Assembly: GCA_003144275.1 (NCBI GenBank)
Contig: NJBF01000031.1
Span: 1-57,495 of the forward strand
Origin: Candidatus Heimdallarchaeota archaeon B3_Heim
GTDB taxonomy: Archaea; Asgardarchaeota; Heimdallarchaeia; Hodarchaeales; Hodarchaeaceae
Direction of reading: 5' to 3'
Length of the DNA: 57,495 bases
Shown here in pieces: positions 34,846 through 44,198 of this stretch (the first letter of the stretch is position 1; each line of letters starts with the position of its first letter). The notes below the pieces were generated by a model that did no database searches, was not told the origin of the DNA, and worked only from the letters and a program-made list of their open reading frames with translations. Position numbers and translations under genes: made by a program.

Positions 34846-35670
34846 ATGAACTACAAATGTTTTCAATCTGTAGCAGAAGAAGCTGCGAAAATGGCCGGAT
34901 CTTTTCTTCGCTTAATGTCTTTTAAAGATCTCCAAATGTTTAGGAAGGGTGTAGGAGATGTTACTACGAATTTCGATCTTGAGAGTGAACGTCTTATTAA
35001 AAATCATATTTTGATGCATTTTCCAGATCATACGTTACAGGCAGAAGAATCTGCCTCCGATGAAAAATTACAATCAGATACAGTAACTTGGTTTATTGAT
35101 CCTTTAGATGGAACAAAAGCTTTTCTGAGGGGAAATTTGGCATTTGTTTGTATGTCAATTGCTGCTTGGGATGAGACTGGATTATTAGCAGGAGTTGTCT
35201 ATAATCCATTTACTGATATGTTATATTCGACTGCAAAAGAAAACTCAGTATTTCTAAATGGATCTATCCTCCCACCTCCAAGAGTACATCATTTATCAGA
35301 GGCCCGTTTACTTGTTGATTTTTCAAATCAAATTTCTGATGATATAAAAAGACAGTTAGCTCTAGCAGATTTGGATGGAATTATTGGACGATCATATCGA
35401 TTAGGTGGGGGTATCTCTCAACATCTAATGCTAATTGCTCAAGGTACTCTTCATGGTGGTATATTTTGGGGAGTAGGAAGAAAAGGGAAATTTTGGGATA
35501 TTGCTGCAGCAACGTTGATACTTGAACAATTAGGAATCAAAATAACAACGCTTGAGGGAAAATCCATCCATCCAACAGATACGATTTTTGATCAGCTTGT
35601 TATCGCTGCTCCTGCTCTGCACAAAGAATTGCTCGAATGGGCTGATAATTTAAAAGCTGAATATCTTTAG
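34846..35670 (+). CDS. Inositol monophosphatase family phosphatase
   Basis: 274 residues from ATG 34846, chosen because AGTGAT (with the GTG at 34837) lies just upstream as Shine-Dalgarno. Metal-binding motifs of the IMPase/FBPase/CysQ superfamily are complete: AEES (Glu pair near 67-68), DPLDGT (85-90) and WDIAA near the C-terminus. In archaea such enzymes act as inositol monophosphatase and/or fructose-1,6-bisphosphatase, or on 3'-phosphoadenosine phosphates; DFLDGT-like variation is too small to decide. It lies 4 bases from the converging ArsR-like gene. Confidence 0.88.
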   Translation: MNYKCFQSVAEEAAKMAGSFLRLMSFKDLQMFRKGVGDVTTNFDLESERLIKNHILMHFPDHTLQAEESASDEKLQSDTVTWFIDPLDGTKAFLRGNLAFVCMSIAAWDETGLLAGVVYNPFTDMLYSTAKENSVFLNGSILPPPRVHHLSEARLLVDFSNQISDDIKRQLALADLDGIIGRSYRLGGGISQHLMLIAQGTLHGGIFWGVGRKGKFWDIAAATLILEQLGIKITTLEGKSIHPTDTIFDQLVIAAPALHKELLEWADNLKAEYL

Positions 35671-35674
35671 CAGG

Positions 35675-36430
35675 CTAATCGTCTGGATCGTCAAGAAATT
35701 CAGGTCGAAGTTTGAGTCTTTGAACAGGTCGTCCATCTTCCGTGTAACCAATTGCACTGAATTTATTAGATTGTATGAAATATTCATACAGAGTTTGCTG
35801 GAGCTTTCGGCCAAGAACAAAGCGATCTCCTAACTCAAAAAAATCTAATTGTAATGAGGCTGCAGAGTCTTTAAATGCTTTAAGAATCCATTTACGTAAA
35901 TATTTTTCAAGTCCAGACTTTTTAGTAAGGCGAGAATGTATTTCTTGTACATCAAGTAATTCAACGTTCTGAGTACTCGCTGGCTTTGTTTCATTAATAT
36001 AATTAAGCAATTTTTCTTTAATATCTTCAGGGGAATTTTCACTGGTATAATTAGTTTTTATTCTCCCATTGCTCCTTTTTTCTTCCTCGAATAAGAATAA
36101 TATTAGTTCATCAACAACAACTTTCGCATCAGTAAAAGCATTCAAATTGATTTCTAATAAGAAATTGGCGTTGGTTACGCGCCAATGCTTGATTTTTCTA
36201 CCCGCTTCATTTTGTTCCATTTCGTATCCTGCCAATCCTAATTCCCGTAATTTTTCCAGATGATGAAGGATGGTAGGAATCTTTTTCCCCAATTTATCTG
36301 CTAATTGGGATGCAGTAAGCCCTTTAGGAGAAGAAGTATTCATAGACAGAAGCATTCCTAGTCGAGTAGGATCAGCTAGGGCTTTAATAATCGGTATAAC
36401 TTCTCCAGGGTTTGTAAAAGTAGGATCCAA
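35675..36430 (-). CDS. ArsR-type winged-helix transcription regulator
   Basis: 251 residues. The N-terminal winged helix is clear: PGEVIPIIKALADPTRLGMLLSM is the ArsR 'ALADPTRL' helix, then the recognition helix LTASQLADKLGKKIPTILHHLEKLRELGLA and a wing. No Cys-based metal site near it. The C-terminal ~150 residues are unrecognised and end in beta-rich sequence. The start is TTG with AGGAGC upstream. Targets are unknown; the nearest divergent neighbour is the small membrane protein region. Larger than simple ArsR proteins, so an effector or interaction domain is likely. Confidence 0.78.
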   Translation of the reverse strand: MDPTFTNPGEVIPIIKALADPTRLGMLLSMNTSSPKGLTASQLADKLGKKIPTILHHLEKLRELGLAGYEMEQNEAGRKIKHWRVTNANFLLEINLNAFTDAKVVVDELILFLFEEEKRSNGRIKTNYTSENSPEDIKEKLLNYINETKPASTQNVELLDVQEIHSRLTKKSGLEKYLRKWILKAFKDSAASLQLDFFELGDRFVLGRKLQQTLYEYFIQSNKFSAIGYTEDGRPVQRLKLRPEFLDDPDD

Positions 36431-36547
36431 AAAGATCTGCTCCTAACATACTATTCCTTTAACCTCTTAAAAACTGACATCTAATGGCACAAACTAACTC
36501 ATAAGACGGTTTTTTTTTCCCCGAACTCAACAAAATAGTTGGTTTGT

Positions 36548-36850
36548 TCATAATGAATCCGATTGCATATCAGGAAAGGGCGGAGGAGACCAATTTTTCA
36601 TTATAATTACTCCTAAAAGTAAAATAAATCCACCAGCTACTAGGAGCAAACCGACTAAAAAGCCATCAATATAAATTAATTGGTTAGTTCGAATTGTGTC
36701 AATAACCACCCCAGTAATGCTGAATAATCCAAGTATAATTGTCAGTAAACTTCCAAAAATCAGAATCCAATAAATGTATGGATTTAAAATTGTGCTTGGG
36801 GTAGAAAGATTCATTTTTTCTTGGGATGAAGAATCATCAGAGCTACTCAT
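36548..36850 (-). CDS. Small membrane protein with two transmembrane segments
   Basis: 100 residues from ATG 36850 (GTG at 36865 possible). A Ser-rich N-terminus is followed by two hydrophobic helices (about 26-48 and 63-84, GFLVGLLLVAGGFILLLGVII), then a short Pro-rich acidic tail. Not recognised. Lies upstream of and co-directional with the ArsR-like regulator; possibly expressed with it. Confidence 0.55.
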   Translation of the reverse strand: MSSSDDSSSQEKMNLSTPSTILNPYIYWILIFGSLLTIILGLFSITGVVIDTIRTNQLIYIDGFLVGLLLVAGGFILLLGVIIMKNWSPPPFPDMQSDSL

Positions 36851-36865
36851 CAATACACTTTCCAC

Positions 36866-37214
36866 TTATGATGATATTTTTATAATATTAAATCTTTTCT
36901 TTCACATCATTAGGGCGTAGCAATATTCTAATCTTTGATTGGCAGGAGAAAAAACCTTACTTAATCAAAAATGAAAATAATACCTTAGTTAAATTTTACT
37001 CTCAAGTATAGCAAGAAGTAACCTTGAAATTCCAGTTAATGAGAGGTTGAAGAATTTATTTCACTTATAAGTTGAAAGACTTTGAAATAAGGATCTCTAA
37101 CAAGACCTATCTTAATTATTTAAGCTCCAAATCGTTTTCAGAGATTTAAGGAGGACAATTGTAATATGCTCATAATATCCCTTCTTTAGAATTACTGAAG
37201 ATGTTGAAGTATTT
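36866..37214. other. Gene-free stretch
   Basis: No gene-length frame. It holds the promoter side of the small membrane protein (-) and the leader of the 86-residue protein (+). GGAGGACAATTG near 37150 looks like a Shine-Dalgarno, but the nearest ATG opens only 7 codons, so it is either a very short leader or chance. Confidence 0.4.
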
Positions 37215-37475
37215 ATGCAACAGACTACTCAACCAATCTCAGATGTAAGGATCCATGATTATCGTGTACGAAATTATACACACGAAGCGATCGATAAAGG
37301 CGAATTATCTTGTTTAGTGCAATTTATAGCATCATTAGACGTATGTAAAGTTTGTGTTAGAGAGATTCCCAAGATTCAGTCATCTTTTGGATCAGAATTA
37401 GATTTTTCCATTGATTTCGACACAAAAACTTTAGATATACGGTACGGCCGAAGATCTCCCGTCTCTGGCTGGTAG
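37215..37475 (+). CDS. Small hypothetical protein, 86 residues
   Basis: Not recognised. Residues 10-35 look helical and the second half beta-rich (ELDFSIDFDTKTLDIRYG). Two Cys near the middle (CKVCV) do not form a zinc pair. ATG start without an obvious Shine-Dalgarno. Same strand as the nucleotidyltransferase, 117 bases upstream. Confidence 0.5.
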   Translation: MQQTTQPISDVRIHDYRVRNYTHEAIDKGELSCLVQFIASLDVCKVCVREIPKIQSSFGSELDFSIDFDTKTLDIRYGRRSPVSGW

Positions 37476-37592
37476 TAGCTAATCGTAAGTTCTTCTCCTT
37501 AACTTAGAGCTCTTTTAAACATCAGAAATGCTTGAAAATTCTGAATCAAAAGAACATCTTTTTTGAAGGATTAGTTTAAAACATCAATACTG

Positions 37593-38315
37593 ATGTATCA
37601 AGCTGAAATGCCTCGTGAAAAAATAGCTAGAAATATTAGTAAAGATTTCCACAAACATACAGAAGAAGAAAAACAAATTTTAACCCAATTAAGAATAACA
37701 TCGGTGTATTATCTCAATTTACTTGAAGAAAATGGCGTAAAGGCATTTATTCACGGATCAGTTGCGCGTGGAGATGTTAGTCAATCTTCAGACATTGATA
37801 TTCACATCCCCTACATTATCCCCTCATTTCGGTTGGATATGATTGATGAATTTATCAATACTGAACGTCGAATTATCATGGGAACACCAAACTCAACTAT
37901 CAAAGGTTTATTCAAGATTGACCAAGAAATTTCATTAACTTTTCCTTTAACACCTCCAACCGAGCGTGAAATAGATTTTTATCGTTTTTCTGGATTAATG
38001 TATCTGGAGGAGTTATTGGAGAAGGCTGGATCACCCGGGGTCACAAAAAAATTACTATTTATTGAGCCGACAAACACAGGATACTGGTATTCGTCGCTTT
38101 TAAGTCATAAAAAGACGGTAATGAAAAGTTTAAATGTTTCTCAGCGAATAATTGATGAACGAATTCGAGTATTAACACGTCGGGACAAAATAGGGAGAAC
38201 AGGGTTACTTCTCGATTACTCGCTCTCCCCGAATACAAATTTTGAACAAGTCCTTCATCATTTACGTTCTCAAAATCCGATTGTACGCAATCAGATAAGT
38301 AGATCTAATAAATAA
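37593..38315 (+). CDS. Predicted nucleotidyltransferase (archaeal COG2413-like)
   Basis: 240 residues. The polymerase-beta-type nucleotidyltransferase signature is complete: HGSVARGDVSQSSDIDIHI (about 54-72), i.e. GS...RGD..SDID, with the two metal-binding Asp. The remainder (EREIDFYRFSGLMYLEELLEKAG) fits the archaeal stand-alone family of unknown substrate. It is not a minimal MNT toxin partner: there is no adjacent HEPN gene. Followed by the metallophosphoesterase after 69 bases. Confidence 0.8.
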   Translation: MYQAEMPREKIARNISKDFHKHTEEEKQILTQLRITSVYYLNLLEENGVKAFIHGSVARGDVSQSSDIDIHIPYIIPSFRLDMIDEFINTERRIIMGTPNSTIKGLFKIDQEISLTFPLTPPTEREIDFYRFSGLMYLEELLEKAGSPGVTKKLLFIEPTNTGYWYSSLLSHKKTVMKSLNVSQRIIDERIRVLTRRDKIGRTGLLLDYSLSPNTNFEQVLHHLRSQNPIVRNQISRSNK

Positions 38316-38384
38316 ATCAAATTTCACATTTGAATAGATGTTTATCATTAGTTTACACTGAATAAAATTCATCCCTTTGAGAAA

Positions 38385-39227
38385 ATGCTTTCCGATCAAT
38401 CTGTTGACCGACGTTGGCTTGTTCGCAATTTTAATGAGAAGAAGGTACTTTTAGTAGCTGATTTACATCTTGGTTTCGATGTTGAATGGTTTGGTAGAGG
38501 CCTATGGACATCAAAACCAAGCTGGTCACTTGAAATTATTAAAAATCTTCGAGACGATATTCTGAAGATTCACCCCTCTCATTTGGTAGTCTGTGGAGAC
38601 TTAGAACATCATTTTAGACTTAAAAAAAAGAAAGAAATGGAAGATTCACACATAATTCTCCCAGAAGAAGTACGTGAAACAATCCTCAATTCATTTAGAA
38701 ATGAAATTCTTAGGATACCGAACTTGGAAGTAATCCTAGTCCAGGGTGAAAATGATGTATCATTTTATCAGGAACTGGAAGACTCCTGCCAAGTATTACC
38801 TTCTGAAGGGAAATCACTATTTGATAACCATCTGGGTATTTTTCATGGCCAAATTCCCCCCTTCAAGGAAATAGTCTTCACTTCAGAAATAATTCTCGGT
38901 CATCTCCATCCTGAAATCGTTTTGAAAGATGATTTACAAATTCGTCACAAATTTCCAGTATATTTCAAATTACAAGTACCAAGGGAAGATTTATTTCAAT
39001 TATTTCACTTTCCTTTTGAATTAGAGGAAATAGGAATGGTTGATATGGCTCCTATTACAATTCTTCCTGCTTATAATCACTTCTTATCTGGCTATGTAAT
39101 GAATATAGTTGGTGGAGGTAGAAAACGACATAAATCTTATCCAATCCTTCGACCATTACTCCACCATCCAAATGCAGAAATTAAAATGACTGATGGTATT
39201 GATTTAGGACTATTGTCGAATATCTAG
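38385..39227 (+). CDS. Metallophosphoesterase, Lhr-associated (COG1407-like)
   Basis: 280 residues of the calcineurin-like family. Metal motifs: LLVADLHLGF (D-x-H), VVCGDLEHHF (GDLxH), VQGENDV (GxND, usual GNHD), FHGQIPP and ILGHLHP (GHxH). This archaeal family is often next to Lhr helicases and likely processes DNA ends or phosphates during repair. Here it converges on lhr, ending 13 bases from the helicase stop, so the functional pairing is kept though the strands differ. Confidence 0.85.
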   Translation: MLSDQSVDRRWLVRNFNEKKVLLVADLHLGFDVEWFGRGLWTSKPSWSLEIIKNLRDDILKIHPSHLVVCGDLEHHFRLKKKKEMEDSHIILPEEVRETILNSFRNEILRIPNLEVILVQGENDVSFYQELEDSCQVLPSEGKSLFDNHLGIFHGQIPPFKEIVFTSEIILGHLHPEIVLKDDLQIRHKFPVYFKLQVPREDLFQLFHFPFELEEIGMVDMAPITILPAYNHFLSGYVMNIVGGGRKRHKSYPILRPLLHHPNAEIKMTDGIDLGLLSNI

Positions 39228-39240
39228 TACAACTAACTGC

Positions 39241-42060
39241 TTATGCCCAATATTCACGAGTTCGGGCAAAATTTGCTTCATGATGGTAAATTGAAGTCAA
39301 AAGATCTTCAGTTGTTTTATGGGGTTCCCGTAAAATACGGATAGCAATTGTAGGGCCAATACCCCGTCCAGCAAGGACAAAAGCTGCTTTTTTTCCAAAA
39401 GAGAGAATAATGTCCGCAGATTTTTTTGCTGTTTTGAGCTCTTTTTTTTCATCCTGTGTAAGCCTAATTGTTTTATTAGTGGATCTTTTTAACAAAGCTT
39501 TTATGCCAGTTTTGTGTTGATGCACTACTGCAATATAACGCGAGTGACAAAGAGGACATTGAATATCTTCAAGGCTTTCAATTCGTTGAAGTTTTTCATA
39601 CTTACATGTTAAACGCATACAAACTAAACGAACCCAAGTATTCCGGATCCTCTTTTCAATCTTTTCGAGAATGATAGAAGAGGGTTTTAACTTCAGTACA
39701 TTTGAGGAAATTGGTTCAGTAGCCGCTAGAGAGAGGGGGGAGTCAAAGGAAGATACGGGTACTTCTTCAATCGTGAGTTTATTTCCCTGAATCCTCTCTA
39801 AAAATTGAATAACAAGATCTTGATTCATATTTTCGCTAAGAATTTCATTAACTGCTTCCTGTCCGACGATAGTTTCTTTATATCGTGATACAATGAAACG
39901 GGTCATCATGATAGAATTTTCAGCAGATTCTGAAAGAACTCCGAAACGTTTCGCAACTTGTCGAAGACGCCACGCAAATAAATCTGTACCTTTAATTCGA
40001 TGTTCTAAAAGAGGTTGTACGTGTTCAGGCTCTAAGGTTTCAAATATATTCTTAAGACTTATAGGACGGCCAAGTGATAAGAAGATACTATAAGGATCAG
40101 TACGATATTGTATTGAATGTCCTTGACGAGCTCCAATGACTGCCGATAGAAGTAACCCGAGGGTTTCGTTTCCTCTAGACCCTAAAAAACTATGGATAAC
40201 GATTTGCCTCCCAGTTGTTTCAATTAACAATTTCCCTTTTTTTGGAATGAGATCCCTTTCTCGTTGATTCCGCAGAAAAGATTTTAATTCATTTTGAATT
40301 TCTTTGGTGGTTGTCTGTAAATTTGAATCATCTTCAAACAAATCCATAACCGTTGAAGATACAAGTTGTGATACAGGAATGAGTTCTCCTTCCCATGTAG
40401 GAATAGTTGCCTCAGTTATCCCTCTTACCTGGCGAACTTCAACTTTTTCATCTTTAATGGCTAAGAGCTCCCAAGGTGTTCCATTTAAGATGAAAATTGC
40501 TCCTTTATCTCCACGTGTAACAATAAATCCTTCATCTAAATGCCCGACGCGGGCTTGAGAACCAACATCAATTACACTATACGTTCGTTTAGTGGGGATA
40601 CTGCTTAAATTCGAGTAGTAGAATTTATAGGCCTTTCTCTTAATTCTGATAGTAATTTTTTCTGTATGAGGATCTTTGTTTATAGAAAAAAAGTAATTTT
40701 CATTACCAAATTTCAGGAGGGGTACTAAATCTTTTGGAGTGAAATGTTGATAAGGTGAGGCTCCTGAAATTATCTTGTGAATGGTTTTAACCGATGTTTC
40801 TCCAAAGTCGAGAAGAATACCTATAATGCTCTGAAATAAGATGTCATAAGCATATGTATGAATCCTAGTTGGTTCCACTCTTCCTTCTAGAACCCTATTA
40901 TTTATCAAAAATGCCTCTAAGAGCTCTCGGGGAGTTTCTGTTATAATTATACCTTTACTCTCCCTATCTAGACCGTGTCCGGCTCGTCCCACTCGTTGAA
41001 TCAAAGTCTCGATCCGTCTGGGGCTCATATATTGGATGACCAAACTGATTGATCCAATGTCTATTCCCAGTTCTAATGAAGAAGTAGCAATAATCAAATC
41101 TAGAGACCCTTCACGAACATCATTTTCTGCACGTAAGCGAGTCTGGGTAGATAAGCTGGAATGATGAACCTCAAATGATACTTGGTTTTCAGTCGGAGTG
41201 AATTCATTGTACATCTTGAAACGATAACCAAGAATTTCAGCCTGTTGGCGAGTATTGGTGAATAATAGAACTGTTCCGTCCTCCTGTTCAATTATTTCCA
41301 ATAGACGTTGAAATCGGGATGCCGCATCTTCCGTAGTATGGATGGCTGTGGGAAGATCTTTGTAATTTGCAGACAATTTGGTTGGATAATCAAGTTGTAA
41401 ATTTAATTCCTTAAGACGAGGGATTTTCACAATACGCGCATTTTCATTCTTTGGAGAAAGAAAATTCAGGACTTCAGAAGGAGAACCTACAGTCGCTGAT
41501 AATCCGATACGCTGAATTGGGCCCTTCACTCGATGGGATAATCGCTCCAAAGCTAATGAAAGTTGGATCCCTCTCTTAGATTCAACAAGCTCATGTATTT
41601 CATCTATTATTACCGTATGCACATTTGTTAAATGAACACGACCGAAAATTTTTGCTGGGAGAAGGGCTTGAAGTAATTCAGGGGTAGTAATTAATATTTG
41701 AGGTGGATTCTTAGTCTGCTTTTGCCTTTCATATGGAGTTGTATCCCCATGTCTTACAGCAATCGTGATACCGAGTTTAGAAGCTAATTGAGGAAGAACT
41801 CGTCTAAAAATATCTCGATTTAGAGACTTTAAAGGGGTAACTACCAACACTCTTATGGGCGTAGGATCAGTATGAGTGATTATCTGGTGTAAACATGCAA
41901 TAATTGTTCCAAAAGTCTTACCTGAACCAGTGGAAGCCACAACCAGTACATCTTCATTTGAAATTATAGCCTTAAGATATTCAAGTTGACCAGGAGTTGG
42001 AGTTATCTCTAAATCTCGTAAAATGGCCTGAATTCTTTTATCTAGAAATTCAAATGACAT
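39241..42060 (-). CDS. lhr: Lhr-type ATP-dependent helicase
   Basis: 939 residues, typical archaeal Lhr. Superfamily 2 motifs: Q-like TPGQ, Walker A ASTGSGKT (41-48), VIIDEIHEL (DEIH), SATVGSP (motif III), and RVGRAGHG (motif VI). The Lhr-specific winged-helix and beta-barrel region follows, then a C-terminal section with the paired Cys CPLC and an upstream Cys (CMRLTCKYEKL, IQCPLCH), likely a zinc site. Lhr remodels branched DNA and RNA-DNA hybrids in repair. Its usual metallophosphoesterase partner is the converging neighbour. Confidence 0.93.
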   Translation of the reverse strand: MSFEFLDKRIQAILRDLEITPTPGQLEYLKAIISNEDVLVVASTGSGKTFGTIIACLHQIITHTDPTPIRVLVVTPLKSLNRDIFRRVLPQLASKLGITIAVRHGDTTPYERQKQTKNPPQILITTPELLQALLPAKIFGRVHLTNVHTVIIDEIHELVESKRGIQLSLALERLSHRVKGPIQRIGLSATVGSPSEVLNFLSPKNENARIVKIPRLKELNLQLDYPTKLSANYKDLPTAIHTTEDAASRFQRLLEIIEQEDGTVLLFTNTRQQAEILGYRFKMYNEFTPTENQVSFEVHHSSLSTQTRLRAENDVREGSLDLIIATSSLELGIDIGSISLVIQYMSPRRIETLIQRVGRAGHGLDRESKGIIITETPRELLEAFLINNRVLEGRVEPTRIHTYAYDILFQSIIGILLDFGETSVKTIHKIISGASPYQHFTPKDLVPLLKFGNENYFFSINKDPHTEKITIRIKRKAYKFYYSNLSSIPTKRTYSVIDVGSQARVGHLDEGFIVTRGDKGAIFILNGTPWELLAIKDEKVEVRQVRGITEATIPTWEGELIPVSQLVSSTVMDLFEDDSNLQTTTKEIQNELKSFLRNQRERDLIPKKGKLLIETTGRQIVIHSFLGSRGNETLGLLLSAVIGARQGHSIQYRTDPYSIFLSLGRPISLKNIFETLEPEHVQPLLEHRIKGTDLFAWRLRQVAKRFGVLSESAENSIMMTRFIVSRYKETIVGQEAVNEILSENMNQDLVIQFLERIQGNKLTIEEVPVSSFDSPLSLAATEPISSNVLKLKPSSIILEKIEKRIRNTWVRLVCMRLTCKYEKLQRIESLEDIQCPLCHSRYIAVVHQHKTGIKALLKRSTNKTIRLTQDEKKELKTAKKSADIILSFGKKAAFVLAGRGIGPTIAIRILREPHKTTEDLLTSIYHHEANFARTREYWA

Positions 42061-42410
42061 TGAGATATATTCTCCTTACATACTAGAACTTACAGTTTTT
42101 TAACGACAGATGGGTCGTTTATCTCTAAGAATGAAGAAGATGATACGGGGTTTTCAATCGTTTCTTTACGGGTAATTTACTAGGAACAAATCTATACAAA
42201 TTAAAAATAAAAATATCGAATTTTCGATTACTTAGGATCAAATTAACCATAAATTAATAACATTAAATATTTCAATTTTCTCTGAGAATTATGAGTTCTT
42301 GAATAGGTGATATTAGCATTTTTTTAGAAAAAGAACTATCTTCAAGCAATAACTCATGAAATTGACAAGTTAAACAATCTCAATTTAAGATTATTATTGG
42401 TGATTTATTT
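42061..42410. other. Divergent intergenic region with small inverted repeats
   Basis: No gene. It holds the promoters of lhr (-) and the nadE paralogue (+). Two symmetric elements are visible: AACGAC/GTCGTT at 42102-42119 (6-bp stem, 6-base loop) in the lhr leader, and ATCGAA-TT-TTCGAT at 42215-42228, which could be an operator. An ACGAC/GTCGT hairpin with a shorter loop also occurs at 49407-49420. Confidence 0.4.
42399..42403 (+). promoter_or_regulatory. Shine-Dalgarno GGTGA before a TTG start
   Basis: GGTGAT at 42399-42404 lies 6 bases before TTG 42411 and supports that non-ATG start for the nadE paralogue. Confidence 0.5.
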
Positions 42411-43337
42411 TTGGAAAATCTAGATATTAGTGATCAAGTTAGTAATATTGTCGAAAAAATTAAAAATTTCATTGAAACTTCAAAAGAGGAGCGTGGAGTA
42501 AGCGGTGTTGTAATATTATTCTCAGGATTCATTGATTCGACAATTATTGCTAAACTCGCAATGGACACACTTGGAAAGGAAAAAGTTAGACTTTTCAATA
42601 GATCTGAAAGTAAATTCGATAAACACACTGAAATGTTCAAGAATTCTATTGATTATCTAGGAATTTCTGCGTCTCAAATTGTTCATTGTGATATCGCTCC
42701 TATTGTAAAGCAGTTTAATTCTGATGAACTAATTCCAGGACGATCTCGAGAGGTTCCTTTGCTCTATCAACCTTTAAGCTATTCTTTACTTAAATCATCA
42801 TTGATCAAAGAAATTGAAGGTAATACATATGGTATGGTCGGAAAAGCAGAATCAGAACGTGAGCGATTACTCCATAAGATCATTGCACATAATAAACTAC
42901 GTTCTCGAATTCAAATGGCGGTAGCTTATCTAACTGCAGAAACAGAAAACGCATTTCTTATAGGAACGATCAATAAAACTGAATTATTGACTGGTCTCTT
43001 TACAAAATGGGGACATGGACACTGTGCTGATATCATGCCTCTTGGTAATCTATACCGCACCCAAATATTACAACTTGCAGACTATTTAGATATCCCCTCC
43101 GAAATAGCAAATAAGGCGAAAGCTGACTTTTTACCTGGTATACAAAATAAATATCAATATTTTTTCGAGCTTACCGCATTAGATGTTGATAGGATTCTAG
43201 TTCGATTGGAACATGGACTTTCAACAGAGGAAACGAGCAAACAAACCGATATTGATCTCGATTTAATAGAAAAAGTTAATCATTACTTCACTTCTTCAGT
43301 ATATACACGTAGTGCTCCTCTTATCCCTAAAATTTAG
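42411..43337 (+). CDS. NadE paralogue with degenerate ATP-pyrophosphatase loop
   Basis: 308 residues. Related to NAD+ synthetase along its length, but key sites differ from the intact nadE at 21.5 kb: the loop is SGFIDS (38-43) instead of SGGIDS; the GNKSE block reads TINKTE; YGDGG reads WGHGH; and the substrate-binding PSAGLxxGQTDE reads KADFLPGIQNKY. The scaffold segments (FTKWGHGH..DIMPLGNLYRTQILQLADYLDIP) are kept. Loss of Gly40 should hurt pyrophosphate handling, so the protein may use another substrate, bind NAD or regulate, or still work poorly. TTG start with GGTGA. No neighbour clarifies it. Confidence 0.8.
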   Translation: MENLDISDQVSNIVEKIKNFIETSKEERGVSGVVILFSGFIDSTIIAKLAMDTLGKEKVRLFNRSESKFDKHTEMFKNSIDYLGISASQIVHCDIAPIVKQFNSDELIPGRSREVPLLYQPLSYSLLKSSLIKEIEGNTYGMVGKAESERERLLHKIIAHNKLRSRIQMAVAYLTAETENAFLIGTINKTELLTGLFTKWGHGHCADIMPLGNLYRTQILQLADYLDIPSEIANKAKADFLPGIQNKYQYFFELTALDVDRILVRLEHGLSTEETSKQTDIDLDLIEKVNHYFTSSVYTRSAPLIPKI

Positions 43338-43365
43338 GCACATTCTTTTATTCAGCATTTGAAGA

Positions 43366-43650
43366 TTAAATTATCTTAAGAACGAATCCAAGGAACGTAA
43401 GGTACAGTCCACTAAATAATAAAAGAAGAAGGGATATTGGAACTAATTTCTTCATGAAATAAATGAAGTTGAGAGGCCGTCCTTCCTTGCTGAGAATTGA
43501 TATGGCTAAAATTGACGCTGCACTCCCGAATGGAGTCAATCCTCCCCCAAATGCCCCTCCAAAGAGTAGCATAAACCATAAATATTGTGGATTGGATCCA
43601 GTTGCCGGAAAACTTTCAACAATTGGAGCTAAGGCCGCTCTATTACCAAT
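43366..43650 (-). pseudogene. C-terminal remnant of ArsB/NhaD-type anion permease
   Basis: Reading from about 43650 down to the stop at 43366 gives ~94 codons matching the end of ArsB/NhaD/CitM-type permeases: AALAPIVESF, ATGSNPQYLWFMLLFGGAFGG, then GLTPFGSAASILAISILSKEGRPLNF (family: GGNxTPIGASANxVxxGIAEKEGxxISF) and a last membrane helix. There is no N-terminal two-thirds: the frame runs into the 3' end of the OsmC gene, whose last codons overlap it in another frame. The only internal Met is at 43572. A deletion that fused the regions is the simplest explanation. Confidence 0.65.
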
Positions 43651-44042
43651 TTAATTTCAGCTGGGATTGTTGTCATATCAAATATACGACCAACAGGACA
43701 CATTTCACGAGCTTTCTCAAGAGCTTTCTGCATTTTTTCTTGAGGCTCATTTGTTACGACAGTAAAAATAGATACCATTTTAGTAACTGTCTCCATTTCC
43801 CCAGGTTTTTCAGCTTCAACTTTCATGTTGACAGAATCAACTTGTAATCTCATTTTGTCAACCACTATTCTAAACATAGTGACTGTACAACCTGCATAGC
43901 CCATTACAATATATTCAAGAGCAGTAGCAGCTGTATCTTCACCGTTTTGATATTGTGGCAAATCCATAGTGACGGAATGGCCTCTACCATCATCAACTTC
44001 TGTTAGATAACCACGAACCCAACGAGCATTAGATTTTAACAT
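43629..44042 (-). CDS. OsmC-family peroxiredoxin-like protein
   Basis: 137 residues from ATG 44042, which follows GGAAGAG by 6 bases (TTG 44057 is the other option). OsmC/Ohr-like fold: strand ARWVRGYLTEVDDGRGHSV, the helix with the first redox Cys (MGYAGCTVTMFRIV) and the second Cys in AREMCPVGRIF. Such proteins reduce organic hydroperoxides via the Cys pair. The gene ends inside the permease remnant, so its final few residues (KLVIERP) may be borrowed sequence after a deletion, though the length is near normal. Confidence 0.8.
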   Translation of the reverse strand: MLKSNARWVRGYLTEVDDGRGHSVTMDLPQYQNGEDTAATALEYIVMGYAGCTVTMFRIVVDKMRLQVDSVNMKVEAEKPGEMETVTKMVSIFTVVTNEPQEKMQKALEKAREMCPVGRIFDMTTIPAEIKLVIERP

Positions 44043-44198
44043 AATAATCTCTTCCAATACGATTCTAGTTAGACTAGTTAAAAATTCTAATTGAAGTAAA
44101 ATCGTAGTGTGATTAAGAAAAACAAAATCACCCTATTATCAAGTAAGGAAAAATGGGAAGGAAAACCTTCCAAAATGACCAAAAAGAATATGATATCT

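Noticed and set aside
37593..38315. MNT/HEPN toxin-antitoxin pair
   Set aside because: The nucleotidyltransferase is too long for a minimal MNT and no HEPN gene is adjacent.
43463..43654. 63-codon plus-strand frame opposite the permease remnant
   Set aside because: It is the antisense shadow of the clear permease C-terminus on the minus strand.
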